DNA from: Shinisaurus crocodilurus
Taxonomy: Eukaryota; Chordata; Lepidosauria; Squamata; Shinisauridae
NCBI GenBank assembly: GCA_021292165.1
Contig: CM037878.1
Location: forward strand, 193,563,118-193,627,117
Reading direction: 5' to 3'
Length of the DNA stretch: 64,000 nucleotides
Shown here: positions 45,090-55,447 of the stretch, in pieces
How positions within the stretch are numbered: the first letter of the stretch is position 1
Layout of the letters: every line of letters starts with the position of its first letter
Program-made: the position numbers and the translations under genes
The notes under the pieces: generated by a model
Told to the model about the DNA's origin: nothing
The model's input: only the letters and a program-made list of their open reading frames with translations
The model's database searches: none

Positions 45090-45915
45090 AATGTGCATGG
45101 ATTTCCATACAGACTTTAAAAAAAAGAAGAAGAGCAAATTGATGTGGAAAAGTAATTGAATTAATTTAAGATTGGGGGGGGGGAATCAAAAGTGACAAAC
45201 TAAAATGGACAGATTCATGCCTGCTTTCAGCTCAGTTAAAGCTCTGATTCACACTCTGAATTTGTAAACTAATAGGGACCAAGATGACTTCAAGGGCTGT
45301 TATCTCAACAATGACGATAGCCAGGCCATATGAAAGCAGCATATGTTAAGGAAAGAAGAAACCATTTAAAAATGGGTGGAGCACTGTGCAAAGATGTAAT
45401 GGGAAACAAAACGAAATAATCCTCCTTTTAATTCCGTTTCAAAGCTGGGTTCACACTTTCAGAGGCACTGGGGCTTTAACCAGAATCCTTATCCTTTGGC
45501 AGGATGCTGTAAATAAGAGAAGCAGAACCTCAGACCAGGTAGTCAAATCTGACCATCCCATCATCCCAATATGGCCCTCCAGGCTTCCCCAGTGGGCGAT
45601 ACTCTTCCCCTGGTCCCACCCCTTTTCCCTGGCCACCGAGCATTTGGATTTGGTAGTTTTCTAGCCTTTGTGCATTCTTCTCCATTCTAAAAGGTTGAAA
45701 TGCCTTCGGTTTAGTTACTGGCACTAAGAGCTGCTTTAAGCCAAAATTTGCTGGTAGTTCACCTGCTGCATATGCCAGCATCCTGTTCCTCATTCCTCCC
45801 CACCTCCTTTCAATGGATTATTTCATTACCAACCCCAGTTTCTCCTGACAATACTTGTTTCCCATGCTCAGTGATGGCACCCAATATTCCAAACATGGCT
45901 GTGTACCATCAATTT
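45090..45915. other. Intergenic sequence, no supported gene
   Basis: The ORFs at 45386-45793 on both strands overlap each other and have no recognised domain. Confidence 0.45.
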
Positions 45916-45927
45916 ATATATTTAATG

Positions 45928-46067
45928 CAGGGGTAAGCAACCCAGTGCCCTCCAGATGTTTTGGACTACAACTCCCACTATCCTTGATTATAACTAGGCT
46001 AGGACTGGCTGGGGCTTATGGGAGTTGTAGTCCAAAACATCTGGAAGCATCATATTGCCTGCCCCTG
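45928..46067. mobile_element. 140-bp hAT MITE with exact 8-bp target duplication
   Basis: The ends are CAGGGGTAAGCAACC and, inverted, CAGGGGCAGGCAATA. Arms CCAGATGTTTTGGACTACAA and its inverse fold together. ATTTAATG flanks both sides (45920-45927 and 46068-46075). It is related to 46781-46923. Confidence 0.92.
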
Positions 46068-46780
46068 ATTTAATGCATTATAATAGCAGCCATTTTATTT
46101 TCAACCCATTTCCTAATAATACCAAACACAGGGTTTACCCTTTTCACTGCTGCTGCATGCCAAGTTGATATTTTCAGTGAATGGTCCACCACACCCCAAG
46201 GACTTTTTGTCCTGGGTAGTTATGGTTAATTCAGACCCATTCAGGAAATATATGAAATATATATTTCTCAATGTATATTACATTGCGCTTACTTACATTG
46301 AATCTCATTTGCAATTATGTTGCTCATTCATCTGTTTGGAGAGATCCTTTTGGAGTTCTTTAGGCTCCTATGTATTTTACCATTGTAAATATTGGGGTTA
46401 TCCACAAAATTGGTTACCTCACTACTCACTCCTTACTCCAGATTTATGAAGAAGTTCAATAGCACCACACAACACCAGTCCTTCCTGATAGATCCTTGGA
46501 GAACTCCAGTACTAATTTCCTCCATTACATAAATATTCAATTTATTCTTGTCATTTGCTTCCTGTTATTCAACCATTTTCTGCTCCATATCTTGGTCTAG
46601 ACTTGGCCTCTGTGAGTGCTAAGTTTGGTGTGGAGCTTTGTCAAAAAGCCTTTTTTTGAAAGTAAAGTATAACATTTTTACTGGATAGCTCCTATCTATG
46701 CATTTATTGACAGTCTTGAAGAATTTAAAAGGGTTAGATAGGAAGGAATTTCCTTCAAAATGCCATTCGTGCCTATAAGC

Positions 46781-46923
46781 TGGGATGGGAGGGGGGTTAA
46801 CTTGTGGCCCTCCTGATGTTTTGTCCTACAGCTTCCATTAGCCCTAGCCACCATAGCTAATAGTGAGAGATCATGGGAGTTGTAGGCCAAAATATCTGGA
46901 GGGCCGCAAGTTGCCTGCCCCTG
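46781..46923. mobile_element. Decayed hAT MITE of the same subfamily
   Basis: The right end, read inward, is CAGGGGCAGGCAACTTG. The left end (GGGGGGTTAACTTGTGG) is decayed. The core CTACAGCTTCCATTAG and TGGGAGTTGTAGGCC are partly inverted. The candidate target duplication (CCTATAAG and CTATATAA) is poor. Confidence 0.65.
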
Positions 46924-46929
46924 CTATAT

Positions 46930-47925
46930 AAGCTGTAAATTAAAGTGTGAGGCAAGTTATGATCTGGACTGTGATATATGCAAGGACACAGAAGATTGTC
47001 AGGTCAGACTTTCAGAGGGCACTTGTGTCTTTAAATACTACAATGACAGGAGGAGCAACAATTTGTGTCATTTCCATCTAGGAAACTTTTAATGGGAAAA
47101 GTAGCCTATGGAAAATCATGATTTTTTTGTTTTGTTTTTTAAGGTAGATGAATGCTGCCAAGATCTGATCTGGTGGGTTACATCCAGCATCACACAGGCA
47201 GATATCTGCTCATGTAGGGGGCTTCCCCTTCTCCTCCCTCTACCTCCCCCACAGACCCCCAAATATGCTTCAGAGGTTCCCCCAGACCTCTGGAGAAGAT
47301 TTTGGGGGTGCACTGGGAGCTAGAGGGGAGGGAGAATTCTGTTCCAGTGACTGTCTGCTGGTAGATGGACACTAGTGGATTCAGTCTGGTAAGTATAAGG
47401 GGGCAATAAGGTCTAAGCGAGGGAAGTAGACATGGAGAAAGAATTTCACATTGATTAATACTAAGCAACCAAATATAAAAAATACTTTAGATTTGAGATA
47501 TTTAGCTGCTTAAGTTGATCCAATTTTCTTAATTAACTTTGATTAACTCATCTGCAACCAAGCTAAGTAGGAGCTGTCAAGATCAGAATGTGCAAAAATA
47601 ATGTTTAAATTTATCTAAAACTCGACAGAATGAATTGTGGTGTTTGTTGTTTTATTATACATCTAAGAATTTGGTCTCAATGAATGCAAACAATAAGATG
47701 TTTATTCAGGGTTTTTAAAAAATATTTTCATTATATGGCATAGGTAGATCAAACAAGGTGATGGGGACCCAAAGATTAAAAGTCAGTACCTAAACCTCCA
47801 TCTCTTGTATTTTCAAAAACTGGAATTTTGGTAAATCCTCTGGGGCAGGAAAGCATTCTCCCTACCCCTCCAATATTTGGTGCACTGCTCTTCACTCTTT
47901 ACATCCAGAGTCTTAGAATTAAAAA
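46930..47925. other. Intergenic sequence, no supported gene
   Basis: I see no gene. Chance ORFs overlap on both strands at 47108-47468 in a C-rich stretch. Confidence 0.45.
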
Positions 47926-47930
47926 ATTAA

Positions 47931-48061
47931 GGGTGCAAGCCTATGCAAGTTTAGACAGAAAACAAGACCTACAACTCCCAGCATGTCCCAGCATAGCTGG
48001 CTGGGGCATGCTGGGAGTTATAGGCCTTTTTTTTTCATCTAAATTTGCATAGGATTGCACC
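47931..48061. mobile_element. TTAA-flanked palindromic MITE, exact target site
   Basis: The left end GGGTGCAAGCCTATGC and the inverted right end GGTGCAATCCTATGC form the TIR. TTAA is present on both sides (47927-47930 and 48062-48065). Arms ACCTACAACTCCCAGCATG and CATGCTGGGAGTTATAGG make a long hairpin. Exact TTAA targets suggest mobilisation by a piggyBac-type transposase, which is inference from the target site only. Confidence 0.85.
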
Positions 48062-48224
48062 TTAAATTACTTTTGTTTTTATTGATGGAAATGTAAATCA
48101 GGAACAGGAAATAGCACAGTTTGGGACAGAACAGCCCTCTCACATCTGATTCCAGAGGGAGAAAAATGCATCCTGTTCTTATTTTTGCTTATTTGCCCAA
48201 ATATACCAGATTTGTTGTTTACTT

Positions 48225-48440
48225 CCTTTTTTTTTTTTTTTTTTTTTTTAATCTACACCATTACCCTCACAATTTCAGGTAGTTCATTGGACAAAGCTGT
48301 TGGGATTGGGAGGGGGAAGCATAAGTTCAAATTCTGCTTATCCATGGAAACCCACCATGTGGCCTTGGATATGTCATCTCCCTTAGCCTAACTCATCTTG
48401 TGCTAAGGATAAGATGAAATATATGCAATAAAAATTCTTC
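48225..48440 (+). repeat. Poly(T) tract and decayed tRNA-SINE (type A)
   Basis: A run of T (48227-48249) precedes ATTGGACAAAGCTGTTGGGA, AAGTTCAAATTCTGC and GGCCTTGGATATGTCATCTC, an old version of the type A SINE with box B and body still visible. Confidence 0.5.
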
Positions 48441-49515
48441 TAAAAAGCAAAAACAACCCCCCTACACCCTGCATACACAAAGGATTATTGTTCTAAATAT
48501 TTCAAAAACAAATGGCAACTTCATGAATACTCTCTTCCACACACAGTTTCTCTCAGCTGTCATTCTCTCCCTGCCGCCCTGATTTTTCTCCCTCACCTTC
48601 AGATATACTGAGTGGGCTTTCACTATCTGTTATTTCCAGGAATAGTGCCAATGAAATCTCATTTCCATCAGACAACAGCATTTCTCCCAGTTGCAATTCA
48701 GGTCAGGGGACTACCAACACAAACAGAATGAGGCCCATTAAAAGGTGAGAGAACTGAATACATAACCCTGTCAGATGTGGGGATCAAAATGGCTCATAAC
48801 ATAAATGCTTTACAAACGTAGCTTGAGTTTACCTGAGCTGCATGGTTATGAAGAATAGCGACAGGTTGAAGTGAGAGCCCCATTATTGCACAGAATGGCT
48901 CGATGCCAGTCCTGTGTTTGTGGTCTGGTTTTATAATGTTTCTTTCTTCCTTCTTTTTCTTTCTTTCTTTCTTTCTTCCTCCCCCCCCCCCTTTTCTGGG
49001 TTTTCTGGTACTTAGGTATACATATTAATGATGAACTTTGGTCAATTGAGAGCTTCATTTCCCTATTATAATTTTTTTGCAGCGGCCGGGCCATAAAATG
49101 GCAGAATGACAAAACCTTCTGTGGGGTTTATGCAGAGATGCTGTCCCACACAGGTGGATCTGTTCCACACAGTAGGTGATTCAGCTCAGCAAAGAACAGT
49201 CCCTCTCTTTTAAAGGCCATGTAGCAGCTGTATTGAGAACCCATCAAAAACAGCAGTACGCACTGTCCTGCCTCCACTGCACGAAATGGTCACTATTTAA
49301 AAGGCCATTTCCATTTGGAGGCGGCATTCAAGCAGCTCTTCCTTCTGATTCACTGCTTTCTCTCAGGGACTGCTGATGAACTTCAGCCTGGCATGCGCAT
49401 ATTAAGACAGCCATTTTTGACAAACCCTTTATCACTGCTCTTTTTGAGCCAAACAGACTGTTAAAGAACACTGAATGTATTGGACAGGTTCAAGAGAGCA
49501 TTTGTGAAGCTAAGA
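48440..49515. other. Low-repeat intergenic sequence
   Basis: A (CTTT)n tract (48943-48975) and a C run are the only repeats. The rest, with the flank of 49521-49788, has few mobile elements compared with its surroundings. No gene is recognised. Confidence 0.45.
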
Positions 49516-49520
49516 CAGTC

Positions 49521-49674
49521 ATGCTGATTTTTTCTTTTCTTGATACCATCAAAATGAAATAATAAACAGCTAATTCCGTTGAGATGACAATAGAACTAAA
49601 GACATTATAAACAAATTCATTTTACCTATCACATAGGACACTCCATTTTTACTTGCACTATTTCAGATTATTAA

Positions 49675-49705
<31 letters not shown>

Positions 49706-49788
49706 CACATTTATCAGCTGACATTGACCATTCACTCTGGAACTATAATATTGTGACACACTCAACACATGGATTTAAAGCTAACAAT
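49521..49788 (+). repeat. Parent-like copy of the segment inside the 24-kb TIR element
   Basis: It corresponds to 24057-24292 from ATGCTGATTTTTT to AAAGCTAACAAT. It is flanked by plain AT-rich sequence, without the long inverted arms seen at 24 kb, so this is more likely the source. A (CAT)n microsatellite (49676-49703) replaces the short GAT run. The low-repeat surroundings would fit a constrained noncoding region. Confidence 0.82.
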
Positions 49789-49789
49789 T

Positions 49790-50612
49790 TACAGTGTAGT
49801 GAACTAAGAACTTTGCAAATATTGTCTGCATTATATTGTCTGCCTTGAAATATTATAGAAGTAATGAGAATCTACTAGAAAGAAGCAGCATGAGAGAAAA
49901 GGGTACCACAATTATGAGCCAAAAAATAAAAGACATTTACATGTCTCCCTCACAGATACAATGAAACAAAAGGCAATTTTTACTTAATCAAAATAAAATT
50001 GAATCTGAACAGGCATAATATACCTCCATTGATTATTAATTTTCTTTATGTGATACTACCCAAATACTTATGTTTATGTAGGTATTGATAGGTAAATCAT
50101 CTTCAGCTCTTTATATATAATGAGTTTTATATAATTTTATCCAATAATGTACAATTCTATATCAGAATAAGAGATGAGAGGACCCCTGCATCTCTGCAGT
50201 GAGAAACAGTTATCTATAGACTAGAGAAGTCAAATGGGAAGAAAGAAAGAAGGTTTTTATTCAGTGAATTAAAACTGAATGATGCAATCAACCATATTCT
50301 ATTCCATTAATACCAAAGAAACAATTTATGTCTCTCTACCTCTGTTCGTATCACACATGAAGCCTACTTCTGGCCTTCCATTAATCTGAGTTCCAAATCT
50401 GCAGTAAACGAATTCCTGAAAATGATCTGAAGCAATCTGGGCAATTTCCATATGAGATTACTGCCAATCAAGATGCCCTTTTGCCCTTTCTTGTAGACCT
50501 TGCCAATGCCATCCCTACATTGCATTTTGCATGCCCCACCTGAAACATACTGGTTAAAATTCCCTCTATTTTTAGGAACCCCTTTCACTCTTCCCTTAGA
50601 GATAGTGACAGC
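49790..50612. other. AT-rich intergenic sequence
   Basis: There is no recognised gene or element. The 118-codon minus ORF starting in 50720 runs through the SINE tail and is not supported. Confidence 0.45.
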
Positions 50613-50708
50613 AAGGGTATCCTCTAGTTTCCTGCATTGAGCAGGGGGTTGGACTCGATAGCCTTGTAGGCTCCTTCCAGATCTATGATCTATGAAATCT
50701 ATGAAATC
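50613..50708 (+). repeat. CR1-type tail, 5S head absent
   Basis: CCTCTAGTTTCCTGCATTG, CAGGGGGTTGGACTCGATAG and TTGTAGGCTCCTTCCAG, ending in repeated CTATGA units, match the tail of the 5S SINE at 1078. The head is missing, so it could be a truncated SINE or a CR1 3' end. Confidence 0.75.
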
Positions 50709-50799
50709 CTCTCTCCTCATGTCTTTCTGTCAGTTTTTATAGAATCACATAACTACAGAAATGCAGGAAGGTGATTTACATCGATAGGACTGCAACGCT

Positions 50800-50800
<1 letters not shown>

Positions 50801-50830
<30 letters not shown>
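50801..50830. repeat. (CA)n microsatellite
   Basis: About 15 CA units. Confidence 0.95.
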
Positions 50831-50835
<5 letters not shown>

Positions 50836-52130
50836 AAGAGCTCGGCACCAAATCTAAGCCAGCCAGCAGAATGGATTCAATAGCTACATCAGTCTTTGCC
50901 TCTGGTTATTGAATCACCAGACCTGCTACAATTTAATCCAGAACACTTGTTTTATCTAATAGAACCAAGAGCCGAAGCTCCATTTTTCATTCTGTTGCAT
51001 ATCCTTTGACATCACTTCTATGTCTTGTCTCAAGCAAGCCAAATCCTACACTTATTGCAATGCTCATATATAAACTTTGAATTCTCATAAGCTTTTCCGT
51101 TTCTCAAGAAGACCTAGTCAATGGATAGGAGAGTAGGCCTGGATGAATATCCCATGATTTATAAAACAATCTGGCTTTTGTCATTTGCAAAACAGACATA
51201 CAATGGGTCTTTTAAGATACAGAGAGTACATGGAAATAAAACCATTCAAGCAATTGACCAAACCTCCCCCAAAAATAAATAAAATACACATCATTAAGAA
51301 GTGTCCACACTACCACCTTGTGGAATCTTCTTGCAAGAACAGCACCTGGTTGTTTCTACCCAAAAAAGAAAGAAAGGAAAAGTTATGTTTCCTTCTTTAT
51401 CTAGAATGAAAATTACCATAGAACCAGGGCAGATAAAGGTTGCCTTATTATTGTTTTTAAGAATGAAAACGTTACAGAGGCCGGAGATGGGGACAATGAG
51501 GTTGGCTTTATTTATTTCCCCCCTTTCCTTGGAATAACTAAACAGTGAAGATCATAATTAATTAGTCACTGAACATAACCACTTTCCCAGTGAATCCATC
51601 TGTCCCTGCCCTCAAAATTTCTTTCAGCAAAATGGAAACCACAACCTGTAAAACTCCCATAACCAGAACATCAGCTGGGAAGAATGATGATGAGAATAGG
51701 AAATCCAGTTTTGTCCAACTTAAAGTACCTACTTAGAGGATACTAACAGCCCAAGATGGGGACCTCTAGGACCTCCTGTCTTGCACCTTGCTCAACGTAA
51801 CCCCTAGGCAAAGCCTATCGAACAGGGCCACTAACTATAGCTGCAGGGGTTGGGTGTTTGGTAGTTTCATTTCACTTTACCTTGGGGTTACTATAGCTGT
51901 AGCAGTGGCAGCTGTGATCACCTGGCAAATAGCTGGGAAATACCGGGGAGCAACTGAAAAAGCAGCTTAGCTCGAAAAATCAGTTGCAAAGTGAGGGCAC
52001 AGAAGTTGCAAAGTGAGGGCGTTGAGGGAAATGCTAGGGGGTGTTGAGAATTTAAGCTCAGTAGTTTAACCTGACTGCATGGAACTGGGCATTTGGGGGG
52101 TGGGGGAGTTGCAGCTGCTAAACCCTCTGA
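50831..52130. other. Intergenic sequence upstream of the CpG-rich block
   Basis: No gene is recognised. A short duplicated phrase (AAGTTGCAAAGTGAGGGC type) occurs twice near 51983-52020. Confidence 0.45.
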
Positions 52131-53434
52131 GTCTTTCTCTCCGCCAAAGTGCAGCAGCCTGTGGAGGAGAGAAAGAACCTGTCTGCATCAGGAACTTCCA
52201 TGCACCTGCAGTGGTTTGACAGGGGGCTGGGAAGAGCTCTGCCCCCCCCCCCCAACTAGGATCTTCCTTTCTTGCAATCTTAAACATCAGAGAAACTCCA
52301 CAGGCTGGGAAAGAGGTGAGGACAAGGCAGAAGCTACGGTTTCCAAAAAAAAAGAAAAAAAAGAAAAAAGAAAAGAAAGGATGTGGGAGAGAGGAGAGTA
52401 ACAAGTTAGGCAGCCGATCTTATGACCCCACTCATAGGTGGCTGCAGAAGGGACAGGTCATCATTCACAGCGCCCTGCAGAGTGAAAAGAGCGCGCGGGG
52501 GGGGGGGGGGCTATAGGAAAACGAAGGCAGCTGCAGTGCAGAGACGGAGGGGGAGGAATACAAGAGCAGAGACAGCCCCTGGATGCTGGGCATTTGGGCG
52601 AGGGCGAGGGCGGGGGTGGTGGAGGAGAGAATCAGTTCTGGGTTTCTTAACTTTCCACTGAAAAGTCAAGAGTTGGCAGCCTCGATAAATCATTCCAGGA
52701 GGTGGAGGAAACAGCTTTTCTTCTTCGTCGTCGTCTTCTTCCATCAGGAAGGCGCAGAGATTTTTGAACAGGTACCCACCGCCGCCACCACCCTGTTACA
52801 TACACAGAGGATCCCGCAATCCTGTTCTTCTCTCCCCACCCCCCACCCCTCCCCAGCGGTCCTGCCTCTCTTCCTTTGTGGAGAAAGCGATTTACTTTAC
52901 ACTTCCCCTTTATTTTATTTTCTCCATCTAAGAAACAAATAATAAATAAGCGGGGGGGGGGAGAGACCCAACCCACCCAAATGCCAGCCTGTAAACCAAT
53001 CCCGTGCGTTATCCCATGCATTAAAAAAGAAAGAAAGAAAAAGGGGGGGGGACCCAGCAGGCAGCCTCCAAAAGATGAAGGGAAAAAGGACTTGCTTAAT
53101 GTCTTCAGAGAACCCAAAATCCCTACCATACAATTCCTTCCTAGAGAAAAAGGGGGGAGGGGTAAATCAAAGCTCAACGTGCCTGTTGTGCAATTCCCCC
53201 CCCTTAACAGTCCATGAGGTCCTGCTTCCTTGTACGATGGTTTGCAGAAAAATGTAGCAATGCTCTCTCCATACTGCAGATATAACCCCCCTGTATCTCT
53301 CCACCACACACACTCTTCTGTTTATTTGTCTGTAAGGCAGAGCTACTTTGTAAACATCTCACACAGAGCCCCAGAGCTTTTCCAAATAGCTGACTGCAGC
53401 AAAGTGCCCCCATCAGTTCATAATAATGGCCCAG

Positions 53435-53436
<2 letters not shown>

Positions 53437-53495
<59 letters not shown>
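53437..53495. repeat. (GT)n(GA)n compound microsatellite
   Basis: About 15 GT units followed by about 14 GA units. It would lie in the first intron of the proposed minus-strand transcript. Confidence 0.95.
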
Positions 53496-53498
<3 letters not shown>

Positions 53499-53693
53499 TC
53501 ATCACCATCTCTAATGGTAGGAAGAGAAGAAAAATAGAAGTGTTTCCTTCTCCCCCTTTTAATAAAAGGGTGGCAAATCCAACAAAAAGCACAACCCGAA
53601 ACGCAGAGACGACTGCAGCAAACCAGTCCCTCTCTGGAGTACCAGCTGCAAACCGGGGGGGGGGGGGGAGGACAGACTTCGATATGTACCTAC

Positions 53694-54170
53694 CTTTACC
53701 GAAAGAGCTGCAGCTGTTATGGGGAATAGGATCCTTTCCAGCCTGTTTCTTCCAGTCGAATTCTAGTAGAATACCACACAACAGGGTTTAGCGGAGTCCA
53801 GCTTCTGTCTTCACCCCCCCCACCTCTTCACCCCCCCCCTTTTCGGGTGAAATCCAACACGATTTTTCGTCCAAAGGAATGCAACAGCCCCCAAAAGAAG
53901 CGGTGGGGAGAAGAAGCAACCAAACGAACAACAACAAAAGACAAACAAACAAACAAACCCGGCAATAACACTAGGTTTGAAGGAACCCGGTGCTTTCTGT
54001 TGTAAATGACCTACATTCAAGAGGAAAATTCGTTACAATCGGCGCAAGGAGGAGAAGGGGAGTTGGATGTGTGAGTAAGAGCTCTGATTGCCTATGCAGG
54101 GAGACAGCGACAGGGAGAGAGAGACGGATCGGCAAGAAAAAGCGAGATTGAAGAGGGAGAGGGGTCCAGG
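53694..54170 (-). other. Possible noncoding first exon with splice donor
   Basis: On the minus strand the sequence runs from below the CCAAT boxes to GGTAAAG followed by GTAGGTAC, an excellent donor with the exon end at 53694. No ORF in this stretch starts convincingly, so it would be 5' untranslated. The exon start is unknown and the limit given is a guess from the CCAAT positions. This rests on motif reading only. Confidence 0.3.
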
Positions 54171-54289
54171 CTGTACCAGTCTCTCTCCTTCTGCTATTGG
54201 ACCAAACTGAATGAAATTTACAAAGCCAGCAGCCAATAGATCTCTGCAGCCTGCCACATCACTACAGAAACCATATCTACATCTACAAC

Positions 54290-54323
54290 CTAATGCAAAG
54301 AGCATCTAATCCTAATGCAAACC
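54290..54323. promoter_or_regulatory. Cluster of octamer-like and homeodomain-like sites
   Basis: CTAATGCAAAG at the left and CTAATGCAAAC at the right flank CTAATCC. ATGCAAA is close to the POU octamer half and TAATCC is the K50 homeodomain (OTX/PITX type) core. Placement about 60-90 bases beyond the CCAAT boxes suits a proximal regulatory cluster. Binding is inferred only. Confidence 0.35.
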
Positions 54324-54815
54324 CGCCTGTAACAGAATTATCAAGGGTGTCTGTATATGGTTGAACAGGTGGGCATTTTACACATGTAGAAATAAAAAGG
54401 CATAGAAAGAGGGACGCCCCCCTGGTAAGTCCCTGCCTCCTCCTGTTCTAGCATCTCTTACTCAACACACACTGTTAACCTTTTAGTGCCAGCTCTCCTA
54501 CAATGGTGTTTCTAATAGCAGCAGTGAGCATCTGCCAGAGACTAAGAAACTTGTCAAAATAGTAACCAATTGTTGCACTTGAGGGCATGATTGAAAAAAA
54601 TACTATTGCTGTTATATTCACATGCCCTTTGCTTAGATCTCATGCCTCCCTCCTCTCCCTCCCCCCCCCCAAAGAACCATGGTGGTGATAGTTCACTCAG
54701 ATAGTTTTCTCATGCCAAAGATGGTATATTTCCATGTGTTTTTTTCCTATGAGCAGGAACTATGAAACTAAGATGTTGCTCTTTCTTCTTTGAGACTAAG
54801 ACCATGTCTTTGATT
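54324..54815. other. Intergenic sequence
   Basis: No gene or recognised element is seen. Confidence 0.4.
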
Positions 54816-54818
54816 GGT

Positions 54819-54835
54819 ATCATCATCATCATCAT

Positions 54836-54869
<34 letters not shown>
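54819..54869. repeat. (ATC)n microsatellite
   Basis: About 16 ATC units with one ATA interruption. It lies about 0.15 kb upstream of the retroelement fragment ending in (GAT)n. Confidence 0.95.
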
Positions 54870-55044
54870 GGAATCAGTAGACTGGAATCAGTAGACAGAT
54901 GTTATCTAAAAGCCCATAGACTTCCATGATTTAGCAACAGGAGTTATTCTACCAACTGGGGTTATTTCTGAGTCGAGGGTGTTAGCTCTATTTTCTGGCG
55001 CTGGAAGCCCTGAGACCATGCTACCACCTACAGAAAGCATCTCT

Positions 55045-55402
55045 TCTTAGCAGGGGTGTAGATGTTCATAAGGCTAATCTAAAAAAATGCAATATAAACA
55101 TCAAAAACTGGGAAGCTCTGGCCCATGAACGAGGTTGGCCTTTCACAAAGGTTCCATGGACTTTGAAGAAGCCCGAGTGCAAGGTGAAAGGGAGAAACAT
55201 GCTAAGCGAATAGCACATCAAATGAATCCTTTACAGGACCATCTTCCATCTGGTAACCTGTGTCCTCACTGTGGGAAGCTGTGTGGATCTAGAACTGGCC
55301 TCCACAGTCACTTAAGGACCCATTGCTAGAGTCTACACAATCTTCTTTAGAATTTCCTCCTTTTATCCTGGAAGACAATCTTACTCGGTCACAGTGATCG
55401 CC

Positions 55403-55447
<45 letters not shown>
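55045..55447 (+). mobile_element. Non-LTR retroelement 3' end with C2H2-like finger and (GAT)n tail
   Basis: The plus strand reads NINIKNWEALAHERGWPF, then after a frameshift near 55130 DFEEARVQGEREKHAKRIAH and NLCPHCGKLCGSRTGLHSHL ending RTHC and stop. CPxCGKLCxSRxGLxSHxRxH is a zinc-finger-like C-terminus I associate with certain non-LTR retrotransposon proteins; the clade is uncertain. The 3' UTR contains GGAAGACAATCTTACTCGG and ends in (GAT)n at 55404-55447, which would be the element's tail. One frameshift shows it is dead. Confidence 0.65.

Larger units (their letters stand above)
52450..54250 (-). promoter_or_regulatory. Candidate CpG-rich promoter region
   Basis: CpG dinucleotides are visibly more frequent here (for example GAGCGCGCGG near 52490, GGGCGAGGGCGAGGGCGG near 52595, and many between 53590 and 54150) than in the flanks. 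Two inverted CCAAT boxes occur near 54196-54200 (ATTGG) and 54233-54237 (CCAAT). No TATA box is evident at a suitable place. Minus-strand transcription is favoured by the donor at 53693; a weaker plus-strand donor-like CAGGTACCC at 52768-52776 would allow a divergent transcript. The gene controlled is not identified. Confidence 0.45.

Noticed and set aside
52647..53309. 220-codon minus-strand ORF in the CpG-rich block
   Set aside because: Composition follows poly-purine/pyrimidine and G-run bias, overlapping ORFs exist on both strands, and no domain is visible.
53413..53791. ORFs with serine-leucine or arginine-glutamate runs on both strands
   Set aside because: They come from the (GT)n(GA)n microsatellite and lack independent coding evidence.
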